Below, piece after piece: positions 25,876 through 35,600 of a stretch of DNA of 64,000 nucleotides. Source of the stretch: Prosthecobacter sp. Its GTDB lineage: Bacteria; Verrucomicrobiota; Verrucomicrobiia; Verrucomicrobiales; Verrucomicrobiaceae. Position numbers and translations under genes: made by a program. Position 1 is the first letter of the stretch. The number at the start of each line of letters is the position of its first letter. The stretch spans positions 1 to 64,000 of the forward strand of contig JABARQ010000019.1 in the NCBI GenBank assembly GCA_019186985.1, in the 5' to 3' direction. The notes beneath the pieces were generated by a model, which was not told where the DNA came from, made no database searches, and was given only the letters and a program-made list of their open reading frames with translations.

Positions 25876-26358
25876 TCAGTTCACGGGAATTTTTTCCAGT
25901 TCAGCCTCGGTCCACATGGCCGTGCGCGCCTTTTCCGCCTCGCGGACGGCCTTGACCTGGTCCGGGGTGACGACACCAGCCTTGTTGCCAAAGCTGTTGC
26001 GTACATAAGTCAGCACCGAGGAAATCTGCTGGTCGTTCAAGGCGGTGCCTTGAGGAGGCATCAGCGGCGCCGGTGTCGTGAAGGCCTGGCCGTTGACCTT
26101 GATGGGGCCGGTGACCCCATGCAGGACCATGCGGATCAGGCGGTCGGGCTTCGGAGCCGAGGCCCAGTCGGAGGCGGCCAGCGGTGGGAACATGTTGGGC
26201 AGACCAAGGCCCGTGGGCTGGTGGCAGGCAAAGCAGACCTGCATGTAAACCTGCTGCCCCTGGGTCATGACCTCGGGAGGGGGAGCCTCCTGGGCCGTGG
26301 CCAGGCTGGATGCCGATAGAAAGGCGGTCATCGAAAAGAAAAGGGAATTGCGAATCAT
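25876..26358 (-). CDS. Exported mono-haem cytochrome c
   Basis: 160 aa. The start at 26358 gives the signal peptide MIRNSLFFSMTAFLSASSLATA. It is a class I cytochrome c: haem attachment CFACHQPTG at residues 42-46, conserved GLGLPNMFPPLAASDW, and the axial Met in APLMPPQGTALNDQQISSV, then VLTYVRNSFGN. A charged C-terminal extension of about 35 residues follows. It resembles cytochrome c components found with nitrite reductases and oxidases. It heads the tight part of the cluster, 286 bases after the CPLC protein gene. Confidence 0.9.
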   Translation of the reverse strand: MIRNSLFFSMTAFLSASSLATAQEAPPPEVMTQGQQVYMQVCFACHQPTGLGLPNMFPPLAASDWASAPKPDRLIRMVLHGVTGPIKVNGQAFTTPAPLMPPQGTALNDQQISSVLTYVRNSFGNKAGVVTPDQVKAVREAEKARTAMWTEAELEKIPVN

Positions 26359-26596
26359 AGACGGGACGGGTGGGGGGAGGGTGACGGTCAGAATGGCTGC
26401 CGTCGTGCGGTGGGGGAACTCCTGTCGAAGGAGTGGCAGGGCAGTTCGCCCGGCTGAGGGGCGATGGATTTCAAGCCGCAGACGAGCGCAGCTTGCGGAA
26501 TGCCTGAGCATCAGGTCACGGACAGGACGAGGTTGATGCGGGAGGACCGATTTTCACCAATCCATGCATGGGAGAGGAAGGTTGATGGTCCCATGG

Positions 26597-26618
26597 GGCT
26601 GGCGTGATGATGCCAGCC
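26597..26618 (-). other. Hairpin after the first CPLC gene
   Basis: GGCTGGC and GCCAGCC pair around an eight-base loop, 27 bases past the stop at 26645. No T run follows on the minus strand, so it may attenuate rather than terminate. The 286-base gap 26359-26644 holds this hairpin and no gene I can support. Confidence 0.4.
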
Positions 26619-26644
26619 TGTGAAATGAAGAAACCTCCTGAAGC

Positions 26645-27073
26645 TCAGGCGCAGCTGGGTTCGGGCGGGGGGGTGACTGGGCGTTGAGAACGCATAGACG
26701 CCAGGCTGGAGGACGTGCTCCAGCGATTGGGCTCCGAGGGGGGGAAGACAAAATGGGGAACTTCGGCCACGGCGAGGGTGAGCTTCATCTCCTTCACCGT
26801 TTTGAGGGGTGTCTGATCCTTCCGGGATTCCTGCTCTCCATCCACTCCCTTTTCCACGGCGCGGCAGAGCGGGCAGGGATGTTCACCGTCAAAGGTGTCG
26901 CTCAAGCCTTCGGTGAGCGAACCCTTTTCAATCGAATAGCTCACGGCCATGCCAACCCAGGCGGCCGACTGCAGCGCGGCCCAGTGCAGGCCGACCGAAA
27001 GGCACACAGCCGTCACGGTCAGCGCGCGCGCCAGGCGGAGCAGACTGGGAGTGACGATGCGGTTGAAGCTCAT
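26645..27073 (-). CDS. Small CPLC-motif membrane protein (first copy)
   Basis: 142 aa from MSFNRIVTPSLLRLARALTV. One membrane segment (LTVTAVCLSVGLHWAALQSAAW) is followed by VSYSIEKGSLTEGLSDTFDGEHPCPLCRAVEKG, a Lys/Asp/Glu-rich linker, a hydrophobic patch (MKLTLAVAEVPHFVF) and a Pro-rich tail. Paralogue of the protein at 15231. The CPLC pair with adjacent His could bind metal or haem. First gene of the minus-strand cluster, divergent from the sugar isomerase at 27187. I do not recognise an established function. Confidence 0.65.
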   Translation of the reverse strand: MSFNRIVTPSLLRLARALTVTAVCLSVGLHWAALQSAAWVGMAVSYSIEKGSLTEGLSDTFDGEHPCPLCRAVEKGVDGEQESRKDQTPLKTVKEMKLTLAVAEVPHFVFPPSEPNRWSTSSSLASMRSQRPVTPPPEPSCA

Positions 27074-27186
27074 CGGTGAGCTGTAGAAGTGCCCTATTTC
27101 ACGCCCCTGCACAAGGCTGAATTGTGGTGCCTGCTCAAATCAGAATTGTCTCGCCGTCCTCCGTCTTTCCCTGGACACTTCACCCC

Positions 27187-28197
27187 ATGGATGCAGCCCC
27201 TGATCCGCTTTCCCGTCGTGATGCCCTCAAGGCGACCATCGCCTCCCTCGGACTTGGTGCCACGGCCTTTGAACCGGCCGCCGCCGCTGCCGTCAGGCCC
27301 CCGGATGATAGACGGGGGTCCCCGAAGCGGCATGACATGCTCAAGTCGATCAATCTCTGGGCCTTTCCCTATCCTGAACGGATGACCCTGCGCGAATGCC
27401 TGCAGCTTGCCAAGGACGCCGGCTTTGACGGCATCGAGCTCAACTACGACCTCGACAACGACCTGTCACCCAAACACGACACGGCCGACTATGTGAAGGT
27501 CCGCCGGATGGCCGATGAGATCGGCATCCAGATCAGCGGCCTCTGCTCCTTCCTCTTCTGGCCCTACCCGCTGACCAGCAATGATCCCGCCAAGAGGGAG
27601 CGTGGCATCGAGCTGGCCGGGAAGATCGCGCGCTGCGCCCATGACCTTGGCGTGGAGAACGTGCTCGTGGTGCCGGGCGCCGTGCACATCCCCTGGCGCG
27701 ACGACCATGAGCCGGTGCCTAACGATGTCTGTGACAGCCGTGCGAAGGAGGCGGTCGGCAGGCTCGCGAAGGAGGCGGAGAGGCTGAAGGTATGCCTCAA
27801 CATCGAGAACATCTTCTTCAACGGCTACCTGATGACGCCGATGGAGATGAACGCCTTCGTCGACGGCTTCGGCAGCGAGCATGTGCGCGTCCACTTCGAC
27901 ACCGGCAACATCAGCATGTTCCAGTTTCCGGAGCACTGGGCGAAGGTGCTCGGCGGCCGAACCAAAAACGTGCATCTGAAGGAGTTCACGAAGAAGGGCA
28001 CGGACTTCAGCCTGGAGACCTTCCGCCCGCTTCTCGACGGCACCACAAACTGGCCTGCCGTCACCGACGCGCTCGCCGAGACGGGCTACAAGGGCTTCCT
28101 CACCTTTGAATACTTCCATCCCTACGCCCATTATCCGGAGGCGCTGATCTGGCAGACCTCGGACTCGATGGACCGCATCCTGGGACGCAGGTCATGA
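27187..28197 (+). CDS. Sugar phosphate isomerase/epimerase, exported
   Basis: 336 aa. The ATG at 27187 gives MDAAPDPLSRRDALKATIAS, a twin-arginine-like signal ending near AAAAA. The rest is an AP-endonuclease-2/xylose isomerase-like TIM barrel: LRECLQLAKDAGFDGIELNY, GVENVLVVPGAVHI, LNIENIFFNGYL with a metal-ligand Glu, HVRVHFDTGNIS with Asp and His, TKNVHLKEF and GYKGFLTFEYF. Such enzymes epimerise or isomerise free sugars or inositols with a divalent metal. Its stop overlaps the next start by four bases (ATGA), so it is translationally coupled to the TSUP transporter. Confidence 0.88.
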   Translation: MDAAPDPLSRRDALKATIASLGLGATAFEPAAAAAVRPPDDRRGSPKRHDMLKSINLWAFPYPERMTLRECLQLAKDAGFDGIELNYDLDNDLSPKHDTADYVKVRRMADEIGIQISGLCSFLFWPYPLTSNDPAKRERGIELAGKIARCAHDLGVENVLVVPGAVHIPWRDDHEPVPNDVCDSRAKEAVGRLAKEAERLKVCLNIENIFFNGYLMTPMEMNAFVDGFGSEHVRVHFDTGNISMFQFPEHWAKVLGGRTKNVHLKEFTKKGTDFSLETFRPLLDGTTNWPAVTDALAETGYKGFLTFEYFHPYAHYPEALIWQTSDSMDRILGRRS

Positions 28198-28952
28198 CCT
28201 GGGAGACCCTCACGCTGCTGTTCCTGGCCGGCCTCAGCGCGGGCTTCATTGACGCCATCGCCGGCGGTGGCGGGCTGATCTCCGTGCCTGCGCTGCTGGC
28301 CGCCGGGCTGCCGCCTCAGATCGCCCTCGGGACCAACAAGATGCAGTCCACCTGGGGCACGCTGATGGCCGTGCGCAAGTATGCCAGGGCGGGCCTGGTT
28401 TCGTGGCCGCAGGTGCGCGCCACGGCCTTTGTCACGTTTGGCTTCGCCTGCCTCGGCACCTGGACGGTCACGCAGGTCAGCAACGAGGTGCTGAAAAAGG
28501 TCGTGCCCTGGCTGCTGCTGGCCGTGGCGGTTTATGTGCTGCTGAGCCCGGGCCTGGGCAGAACGACGGCCAGGGCCAGGCTGAACCCGGCGGCCTTCGC
28601 CTGGCTGGCAGGAGGCGTGATCGGCTTTTACGACGGCTTCTTCGGCCCGGGCACCGGCACCTTCTGGGCCCTGGCCTGCGTGTCGCTGATCGGCCTGGAG
28701 CTGACCCGGGCCACCGCCTTCACGAAGGTGGTCAACCTCACGAGCAACTTTGCCTCGCTCTTCGTCTTCGTGGCCTCAGGACGCGTGAACTATCCGGTCG
28801 CCGCCGCCATGATCGCCGGGCAGCTCATCGGCGGCAGGCTCGGAGCCCACATGGCCATCAAGCACGGCGCGGGCTTCATCCGCCTGGTCTTCATCCTCGT
28901 GGTCTTCGCCATGGTGGCGAAGCTGTTCTGGGACCAGGTGCAGGCGAATTGA
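28194..28952 (+). CDS. TauE/SafE (TSUP) family membrane transporter
   Basis: 252 aa, with about seven or eight membrane segments. The family motifs are LFLAGLSAGFIDAIAGGGGL near the start and its mirror WLAGGVIGFYDGFFGPGTGT in the second half, typical of the inverted-repeat TSUP fold that exports sulfite, sulfoacetate or related anions. Also seen: LGTNKMQSTWGTL and ATAFTKVVNLTSNFASL. Coupled by a 4-nt overlap to the sugar isomerase gene, an arrangement whose meaning is unclear. Ends 12 bases from a convergent oxidoreductase gene. Confidence 0.92.
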   Translation: MTWETLTLLFLAGLSAGFIDAIAGGGGLISVPALLAAGLPPQIALGTNKMQSTWGTLMAVRKYARAGLVSWPQVRATAFVTFGFACLGTWTVTQVSNEVLKKVVPWLLLAVAVYVLLSPGLGRTTARARLNPAAFAWLAGGVIGFYDGFFGPGTGTFWALACVSLIGLELTRATAFTKVVNLTSNFASLFVFVASGRVNYPVAAAMIAGQLIGGRLGAHMAIKHGAGFIRLVFILVVFAMVAKLFWDQVQAN

Positions 28953-28964
28953 TCGTTTGTTAGA

Positions 28965-29903
28965 TCAGGCCTCCGCCAGGATGTCCGCGATGGCGACGGT
29001 CCGGCCGCCCTGTTCACGGCTGCGGATTCCGGCGATGATGACGGCCATGAGCTCGACGGTCTCCTCAAACGGCAGCGGGCGCCGTCCGGTGCGCAGCATG
29101 TCGATCCACGCCACCAGCTGGCCGCGGAAGGCGTGATAGGTGTCGGTCAGCTTCAGCGCCTGCTCGCCCTTGGTCCCGTAAAGATGCACGGCCCCAAAGC
29201 TGCCGTAGGCGTCATGCAGGGCGCCAAGGGTGATGCGCACGCCGCTGCGGTGCGTCAGATGCACGATGTCGCCGTCCGGTCCTCCCTGCGTGGTCACGGT
29301 CAGGAAGCCGGGGCCGGTCAGCGGCTCCACGGCCTCCAGGGCATGAATGCCGTATCGCTCCCAGGTCTTGCAGGTGAAGCTGGTGATCCAGCGCAGGTCG
29401 CCGAGTGATGAGAAGTCGGCACGCATCTCCGGTGCATAGCGCATGCCGCTGGTGGAAAGCAGGATGCGGCCGGCACGGTGCCATTCCACAAACTGACGCA
29501 GCTCCTCCAGGGTTGTGGCCATGGGCTTGTCCACAAACACGGGCAGTCCCGCTTCAACGAAGGGACGGGCCCGGCGTACATGATCCGTGCCGTCATCCGT
29601 GGCGATCACCACGGCGTCGACCTGGCCGATGACGTCCTCGGGCCGTGTGACGACGTTTTCGATCAGGCTGGCGGCGGCCACCTTGGGGGCGTCGGCGGGG
29701 TCGTCCGTCCAGATGTGGGTGACACGGGCGCCGGGAATTCGCACGGATTCGAGCGGCTGCCTGCCCATGTACGACGGGATGGCGGCATAGGGGCACAGGG
29801 CCATCGCCTCCGGGTCATAGCCGTTGATGATGCCGCTCCAGGAATAGGGGTGGCCGTTGCCCTCGATCATGCCCAGCATGGCCAGGCGGATTTCCGTGCT
29901 CAT
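28965..29903 (-). CDS. Gfo/Idh/MocA family oxidoreductase
   Basis: 312 aa. The N-terminus RLAMLGMIEGNGHPYSWSGI is a variant of the NAD-binding glycine motif, as in a PVC subfamily. The nucleotide domain continues with DAVVIATDDGTDHVRRARPF and the catalytic-site motif VDKPMATTLEELR (EKP-type motif with Asp replacing Glu). The C-terminal domain carries TCKTWERYGIHALE and LYGTKGEQALKL. It probably oxidises or reduces a sugar or sugar acid. It overlaps the preceding oxidoreductase gene by four bases, so the two enzymes are made together. Confidence 0.88.
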   Translation of the reverse strand: MSTEIRLAMLGMIEGNGHPYSWSGIINGYDPEAMALCPYAAIPSYMGRQPLESVRIPGARVTHIWTDDPADAPKVAAASLIENVVTRPEDVIGQVDAVVIATDDGTDHVRRARPFVEAGLPVFVDKPMATTLEELRQFVEWHRAGRILLSTSGMRYAPEMRADFSSLGDLRWITSFTCKTWERYGIHALEAVEPLTGPGFLTVTTQGGPDGDIVHLTHRSGVRITLGALHDAYGSFGAVHLYGTKGEQALKLTDTYHAFRGQLVAWIDMLRTGRRPLPFEETVELMAVIIAGIRSREQGGRTVAIADILAEA

Positions 29904-30889
29904 TCGATGGTGATGGGCATGCCGACGTGCACCGAGTGCAGCGCGGCGTGGTTGAACTTCAGGGTCTGCACGCCTTCGTCAAAGGTGCTGAGCAGGCTTG
30001 GCAGGCCCTCGATGCCGTCGAGGAAGGCCTGCGCCTGGGTGATGAACAGGTCGTCACGCTCCAGCGGCGGTGTCTCGTGCCAGGTCCATCCGTCCGCGCC
30101 GTGATGCATGACGCCCCAGCGCCGGTTGTGGACCTCGACCTTCAGGCTGCCGCGTTCGCCATGGAATTGAAACAACACTTCGTTAGGTGCCTGGAACTGG
30201 GTCATCGCGTAGCTGACCAGGGCGCCGTCGTGGCGGGCGCAGACGTTGACGGTGTCCTCGACGGTCACGCCTTCGAGCATCTGGTGCGAGGCGTCGCAGA
30301 AGACGCGGGAGCTGGGCCCGATCAGCCATTCCACGGCGTTGGCGATGTGGGTCAGGGCGTCCTGGATGGCGCCGCCGCCATGCTCGTGCCTGGCGTAGTA
30401 GATGTCGCGGTAGGCTGGGCGGAAGGTCGGGAAATGCTGGCCGCAGACGACGCTGGCATGAAGCACGCGTCCGAGTTCGCCCGATTTCAGGAACTCCCTC
30501 GCTCCGACCATCCAGGGCATGCAGTGATAGACATAGGCGACGCCGACAAAGCGGTCCGCCCTGGCGATGGCTTCACGCACCTGCGGCACGAGGGTCGTGT
30601 CGAGCGCGAGCGGCTTTTCAATCAGCAGGTGCAGGCCGGCGTCGAGCAGCTTCAGCGCCATCGGCAGGTGCAGGTGCGCCGGGGTGCAGATGACCGCGGC
30701 GCTGAACCCGCCGGAGGCCAGCGCCTCGTCCAGCGTGGCGAAGCCGGGCGCGGCATAACGATCTTTCATGTCAGCCAGGAGGGCCGGGTTGGTGTCGCAG
30801 GCGGTGACCGAGCAGCGGCCCGTCTTCTGGAAGCAGCGCAGATGACGTTCGCCGATGCTGCCGCAGCCGATGATCAGGACGGAATGCAT
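29900..30889 (-). CDS. Gfo/Idh/MocA family oxidoreductase
   Basis: 329 aa from the start at 30889 (MHSVLIIGCGSIGERHLRCF), with a standard Rossmann GxGxxG. Other landmarks are AAVICTPAHLHLPMALKLLD, LIEKPLALD (the EKP motif), VGVAYVYHCMPWM, HGGGAIQDALTHIANAVEWL with the catalytic His, and FHGERGSLKVE. NAD(P)-dependent dehydrogenase of sugars or amino-sugars. The gene lies 95 bases after the UxaA-type gene and overlaps the next by four bases, suggesting a short uronate or aldonate pathway. Confidence 0.9.
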   Translation of the reverse strand: MHSVLIIGCGSIGERHLRCFQKTGRCSVTACDTNPALLADMKDRYAAPGFATLDEALASGGFSAAVICTPAHLHLPMALKLLDAGLHLLIEKPLALDTTLVPQVREAIARADRFVGVAYVYHCMPWMVGAREFLKSGELGRVLHASVVCGQHFPTFRPAYRDIYYARHEHGGGAIQDALTHIANAVEWLIGPSSRVFCDASHQMLEGVTVEDTVNVCARHDGALVSYAMTQFQAPNEVLFQFHGERGSLKVEVHNRRWGVMHHGADGWTWHETPPLERDDLFITQAQAFLDGIEGLPSLLSTFDEGVQTLKFNHAALHSVHVGMPITIE

Positions 30890-30984
30890 GGGGGTGTATG
30901 AAAGGAGCAAACGCGCAGGCGAAGCCGCTGACGAGGTCTTTGCGATGGTTTCATCGGGAAACCAAACCGGGCATGGAGGCGATG

Positions 30985-32622
30985 TCACAGCGACACGCCG
31001 CGCTTCCACGGCAGGAAGTCATCCTGGCCGAGCGCCACGGCCTTCGGCACATGTTCGCCGCTGGCGGTGGCGATGCAGAGCTCCAGCAGATCCTCGCCCA
31101 TCTCCGGCACGCTCTTCCCGCCCGTGATGACCGGGCCTGTGTCGAAGTCGAGGATGTCGCTCATGCGGCTCATCAGCGTGCTGTTGGTGGCGATCTTGAG
31201 GGTCGGGCAGACCGGGTTGCCGGTGGGGGTGCCAAGGCCGGTGGAGAAAAGGATCAGGTTGCAGCCGCCGCCGGCGATGGCGGTGGTGGATTCGACGTCG
31301 TTGCCAGGCGTGCAGTAAAGCGTGAGGCCGCCGTGCCTGCGGATCGGCTCGGCATAGTCGAGCACGTCAACGACCGGGGATGTGCCGCCCTTCTTCGCGG
31401 CCCCTGCGGACTTGATGGCGTCGGTGATCAGGCCGTCGCGGATGTTGCCGGGCGAGGGATTGGCGTCGAAGCCGGAGCCGCAGGCCTTGGCCGCCCCTTC
31501 ATAGGCGCGCATCAGCCGAACAAACTTATCGGCAAGCTCCGGGGTCTGGCAGCGGTCGCACAGGCTCTGCTCGACGCCGCAGAGCTCGGGGAACTCGGAG
31601 AGCACCGGTGCGCCGCCAAGCGCGGCCAGGAGGTCCGCCGTGTGGCCGATCGCCGGGTTGGCGGAGATGCCGGAGAAGCCGTCGCTGCCTCCGCATTCGA
31701 CGCCGACAATGAGGTCGCTGAGCGGGCAGGGCTCACGGCCCAGTTCGTTGGCTGCGGCCACCCCCTTGAGCGTCGCTTTGATGGCGGCCGACATCATGTC
31801 GCGCTCGGAGGCGCATTTCTGCTGTTCGAAGATGTGCAGCGGGCGGCTGAGGTTCGGGTGCAGTTCGGACAGCGCCTTCTCCAGCAGGCTCACCTGGGCG
31901 TGCTGGCAGCCGAGGCTGAGCACGGTGGCTCCTGCGACATTGGGGTGGGCGATGTAGCCGGCGAGCAGGCGCACCAGGGCGTCCGCATCCTGGCGGGTGC
32001 CGCCGCAGCCGAGGCCGTGCTCCAGAAACTTGACGCCGTCGACGTTGGGAAACAGCGGTTTGGGCACCTGGAAAAGCTCCTCGGGAAGAGTCACGTCCTC
32101 CAGCGGTTCGCCGCGCTGCTGACGCTCGACCAGGGCCTGGGTGAAGCGTTCATAGGGCGAGGTGCGGGCATAGCCAAGGGCGCGGGTGATGGCCTCGCGC
32201 ATGAAGCCAAGGTTGCGGTTCTCGCAGAACACCAGCGGGATGACGATCCAATGATTGGCGGTGCCGGAGACGCTGTCGCTGCGCCGGAAACCTTGAAAGG
32301 TCCGGCCGGACCAGCGGCTGACATCGGGCGGTGTCCAGGCATAAGCGCCCTGCTTGCCGGTGAACTCCGAGGTTTCATGCCTCAGGTTGTGCGTGTGCGC
32401 CAATGCCCCGGCGGCGATCGGCCGGGTCGTGCGCCCGACAATGACGCCATACATTTTCACCAGCTCACCCTGGGCGAAGTCGCGGGAGGCAAACTTGTGC
32501 TTGGCTGCAATGTCCTCGCACAGGGTCAGGCCGTCGACGGCCTGGCCGGCGCGCAGGTCACGCAGGGCCACGATCAGGTCATCCGCAGGATGCACGCGCA
32601 GGGTCAGAAGGGAGTCGCTCAT
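30985..32622 (-). CDS. Altronate dehydratase, UxaA family
   Basis: 545 aa, the length of fused UxaA proteins with an N-terminal SAF domain (LRVHPADDLIVALRDLRAGQ ... GVIVGRTTRPIAAGA) and a large C-terminal dehydratase domain (GLGCGGTRQDADALVRLLAG, LSLGCQH, FEQQKCASERDM, VGVECGGSDGFSGISANPA, NLILFSTGLGTPTG). UxaA dehydrates D-altronate to 2-keto-3-deoxygluconate in galacturonate breakdown; GarD/galactarate dehydratase is a close relative, so the exact substrate is open. Located 37 bases after the PVC haem-protein gene and upstream of two oxidoreductase genes. Confidence 0.9.
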   Translation of the reverse strand: MSDSLLTLRVHPADDLIVALRDLRAGQAVDGLTLCEDIAAKHKFASRDFAQGELVKMYGVIVGRTTRPIAAGALAHTHNLRHETSEFTGKQGAYAWTPPDVSRWSGRTFQGFRRSDSVSGTANHWIVIPLVFCENRNLGFMREAITRALGYARTSPYERFTQALVERQQRGEPLEDVTLPEELFQVPKPLFPNVDGVKFLEHGLGCGGTRQDADALVRLLAGYIAHPNVAGATVLSLGCQHAQVSLLEKALSELHPNLSRPLHIFEQQKCASERDMMSAAIKATLKGVAAANELGREPCPLSDLIVGVECGGSDGFSGISANPAIGHTADLLAALGGAPVLSEFPELCGVEQSLCDRCQTPELADKFVRLMRAYEGAAKACGSGFDANPSPGNIRDGLITDAIKSAGAAKKGGTSPVVDVLDYAEPIRRHGGLTLYCTPGNDVESTTAIAGGGCNLILFSTGLGTPTGNPVCPTLKIATNSTLMSRMSDILDFDTGPVITGGKSVPEMGEDLLELCIATASGEHVPKAVALGQDDFLPWKRGVSL

Positions 32623-32659
32623 GAAAAAGGGAGGTGAATGAAAGGCGGAGGATCAGGAC

Positions 32660-35600
32660 TTATTTCAGCGTCTGCAGCCAGGCGACAAGGTCAGCCAGCC
32701 CCTGGGCCCCGATGGCGGCGGCAAGTCCAGGGGGCATGAGGGAGTCCTTCATTTCCTCTTTCCTGACGATGCCCGCCTTTTTGACGTTGGTGGACGCACC
32801 ACCAGCCATGCGCAGGGTGAGTTCGGTGTCGGTTTCACTCACGACATAGCCCATCACGGTCTGTCCTTCCCTGGTCGTCACATTGAAGCCGACGAAGCTG
32901 TGTTCGATGGCGGCGCCGGGGTAGAGGATGGCGGTGAAAAGGCCTTCCTTGCTGAGCTTCGCGCCGATTTGCGAGAGGTCCGGGCCGAAGTCGATGAACT
33001 GGCCTTTGACGCGATGACAGGCCACGCAACCGGCCTGCATGAACATGGCCTGACCTTTGGCTGCATCGCCCTTCAGCTTCATGAGTTCGGGCAGCTTCGG
33101 AAAGTTCGCCAATCCCTGTGCAGCAGGCAGGGGCAGGTCGCGGGAGGCTTGATCACGAAGACCGGCGTCGGTGCTGCGGCTGAGGGCCAGGGCGGCCTGA
33201 TCTTTGAGTTCGGGCGGCAGCCTGCCTTCGGACTGCCATTTCAGGATGGCGCGACCGCCTTCGCCGCTGAGGGCGAGGGCGTCGATGAGCACGCTGAGCA
33301 CGTCCTCACGTTTCTCCACCCAGAAGTGCTGGTTCATCACCGCAACCGATGCGCGATCACTCACGCGACCAAGAGCGGCGATGAGCGCCTTGGCGGATGC
33401 CGCATCCGCCTCTTTCAGGAAGCGCAAGGCGCCGTCCCGGTTCGCGGCGATGAGCCGGGCCGCATTCACCGACTCCGGCGCATTCGGGTTGGCCGTGATG
33501 AAGTCGAGCAGTTCCTTCTCAAAGCCCGTCAGGTTCAGCCGCTCGACCAGCGCGACAAACTCCGGTTTGCCGATCACCGGCTTCAAGAGTTCATCCAAAC
33601 GCGTCCTGGCCTCCGGATTCGAGGCGATGGCGTTGCGGTCGAGCAATGCCGTGGCGGCAAGGGCGGTGTCGGCGTCGGCCTTGAGGAATATAGAAAGTGC
33701 AGCTTCTGAGGCGGCCTCATTATCTTTATAACGAAGAAGCTGGAGGGACCGCAATATCCTGTCGGCATTCTCTTTGCAAAAAGCCTCGAATGCCTGGGCG
33801 TAAGGGTCGGAGTAAGGTGACTTGGTGTAACGGTCCCAGTCGAAAGGTTTAGCCCACAGGGCTTTGCTCATTGTCATGCGCCATAACAGCCATGGCACAA
33901 CATCGGGCTGAGGTGGGGTTTCGATTTTTTCAGAAGCCTCATATCTCTCCATTGGGAACCAATCGAAGGCGATTCCTAGCGCCTCAATCTCCCAGCGGTT
34001 CACGGATTCAGCCCCCCTGGCCAAGCCTGCCCACTGAATGTTCGCAACGTCACTCCCATCAAACCTCAACGCAATTGCCGCTTCGCGGCGCACGGCTGGC
34101 GTTTTGTCGTTGACGACCTTCGCGATGACTTCACGGAGCTTTTCAGGCTTCTCCCTCTGCCAGAGCTGACGTGCGGCACGAATGGCGGTGACGCGGATGC
34201 TGGGATCGGAGTCCGTGAGTGCGGAAGCTAAAGTAGTTTCGGGCTTTAGCCCGACGGAGGCTGATTTGGCCGATTCGTTGCCGTTTTTGCCTTTGGACGC
34301 GGTTTCGGGCTGAAGCCCGAGGCTGTTTTGCAAAGCCCACAACGCACGCGCCCGATGCTGCGGAGCGGCTTTGGAGTCCTCGAAGAGGTTTGTGAGCGCT
34401 TCGCGGCTATCGAGATTCTTCAACGCCTGCCACGCGAGATACCGCGCAGCTTCGTTCGGCGACTTCAAGGCCTCAACAGCGCCTTCGACAGTATTCAACT
34501 TGAAACTTGGAACCTGAAACTTCTCCGCCGCCTCCGTCGTCACGCGGAACAATCTTCCGCGCGTCACATCCCCCATGCCATGACCGCCGACGCCAGGATC
34601 ATGCCAGTCGGCGACGATGAGCGAGCCGTCCGGGGCGACGGCGACATCGCTGGGGCGGAACCAGCGGTCGCGGCTGCCGTCGAGGAGGTTGACGATCTCG
34701 GCCTTGTAGCCCGCGCCATCCGGCTGTGTCACATAGGCGCGGACGATGTTGGGCCCGGCGTCGCAATGGATGGGCTGGCCGTGGAAGATGCTTGGCAGCA
34801 GCTCGCCTTCATACACTTGCATGCCGGTGGGGCTGCCGGCCCCGGTCATGAGCATGTTCGGGATGACGCCAGGATCGTTCTGATGCCAGTGACGCTGCGG
34901 GATCTCTGTCTCCCAGCCGATGCGCGGCGTCTGCCAGCCCGCGCCCGTCATCTCGTCGGAATAACCATAGTTGCCGAACTCCATGACGTAGTTGATGCGC
35001 ACGCCCTTGTTGCCGTCGTCGTCGTTGTCGGACTGCCACAGAGTGCCGAAGGAATCGACGGCGACCTCCCAGTTGTTGCGGAAGTTCCAGGCGAGCAGCT
35101 CGACGTTGGAGCCGTCGAGCTCGCAGCGGAAGACCAGGCCCTGCTGGTAGGGCCGGTTGTTCTGGTTGGTGCACTTCACGCCGTGGATGTCGGTGATGAG
35201 ATTGCCGCTTTTGTCGCAGAGCTGCTTGCCGGCGTTGCCGAAGTTGAAATACAGGCGGCCGTCGGGGCCGAAGTGGAAGGCGTGGATGCCGTGGTCGTGC
35301 TGCGCGCCGCCGATCTTCGTGAACATCAGCTCCTTGCGGTCGGCCTTGTCGTCGCCGTTGTCGTCGATGAGCCAGAAGACGTCGTCGCCGCAGGAGACGA
35401 GGGCCTTGTTGCCGAGCACGCAGATGCCATGGGCGCTGTTGACGTCCGTGCCCTGATAGTATGTGGTGGATTTGTCCGCCTTCGCGTCGCCGTCGCTGTC
35501 CTCGAGGATGAGGATGCGGTCGCCCTCGGCGCGTTCGCCGTTGTGCTTGCGGTAGTTGACGACTTCGCAGACCCAGGCTCGTCCGCGGGCGTCGATGTCG

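Noticed and set aside
24856..26358. Cytochrome oxidase assembly operon
   Set aside because: SCO1-like, HMA-like and cytochrome c genes are present but no oxidase subunit, CtaA or CtaB is in the window.
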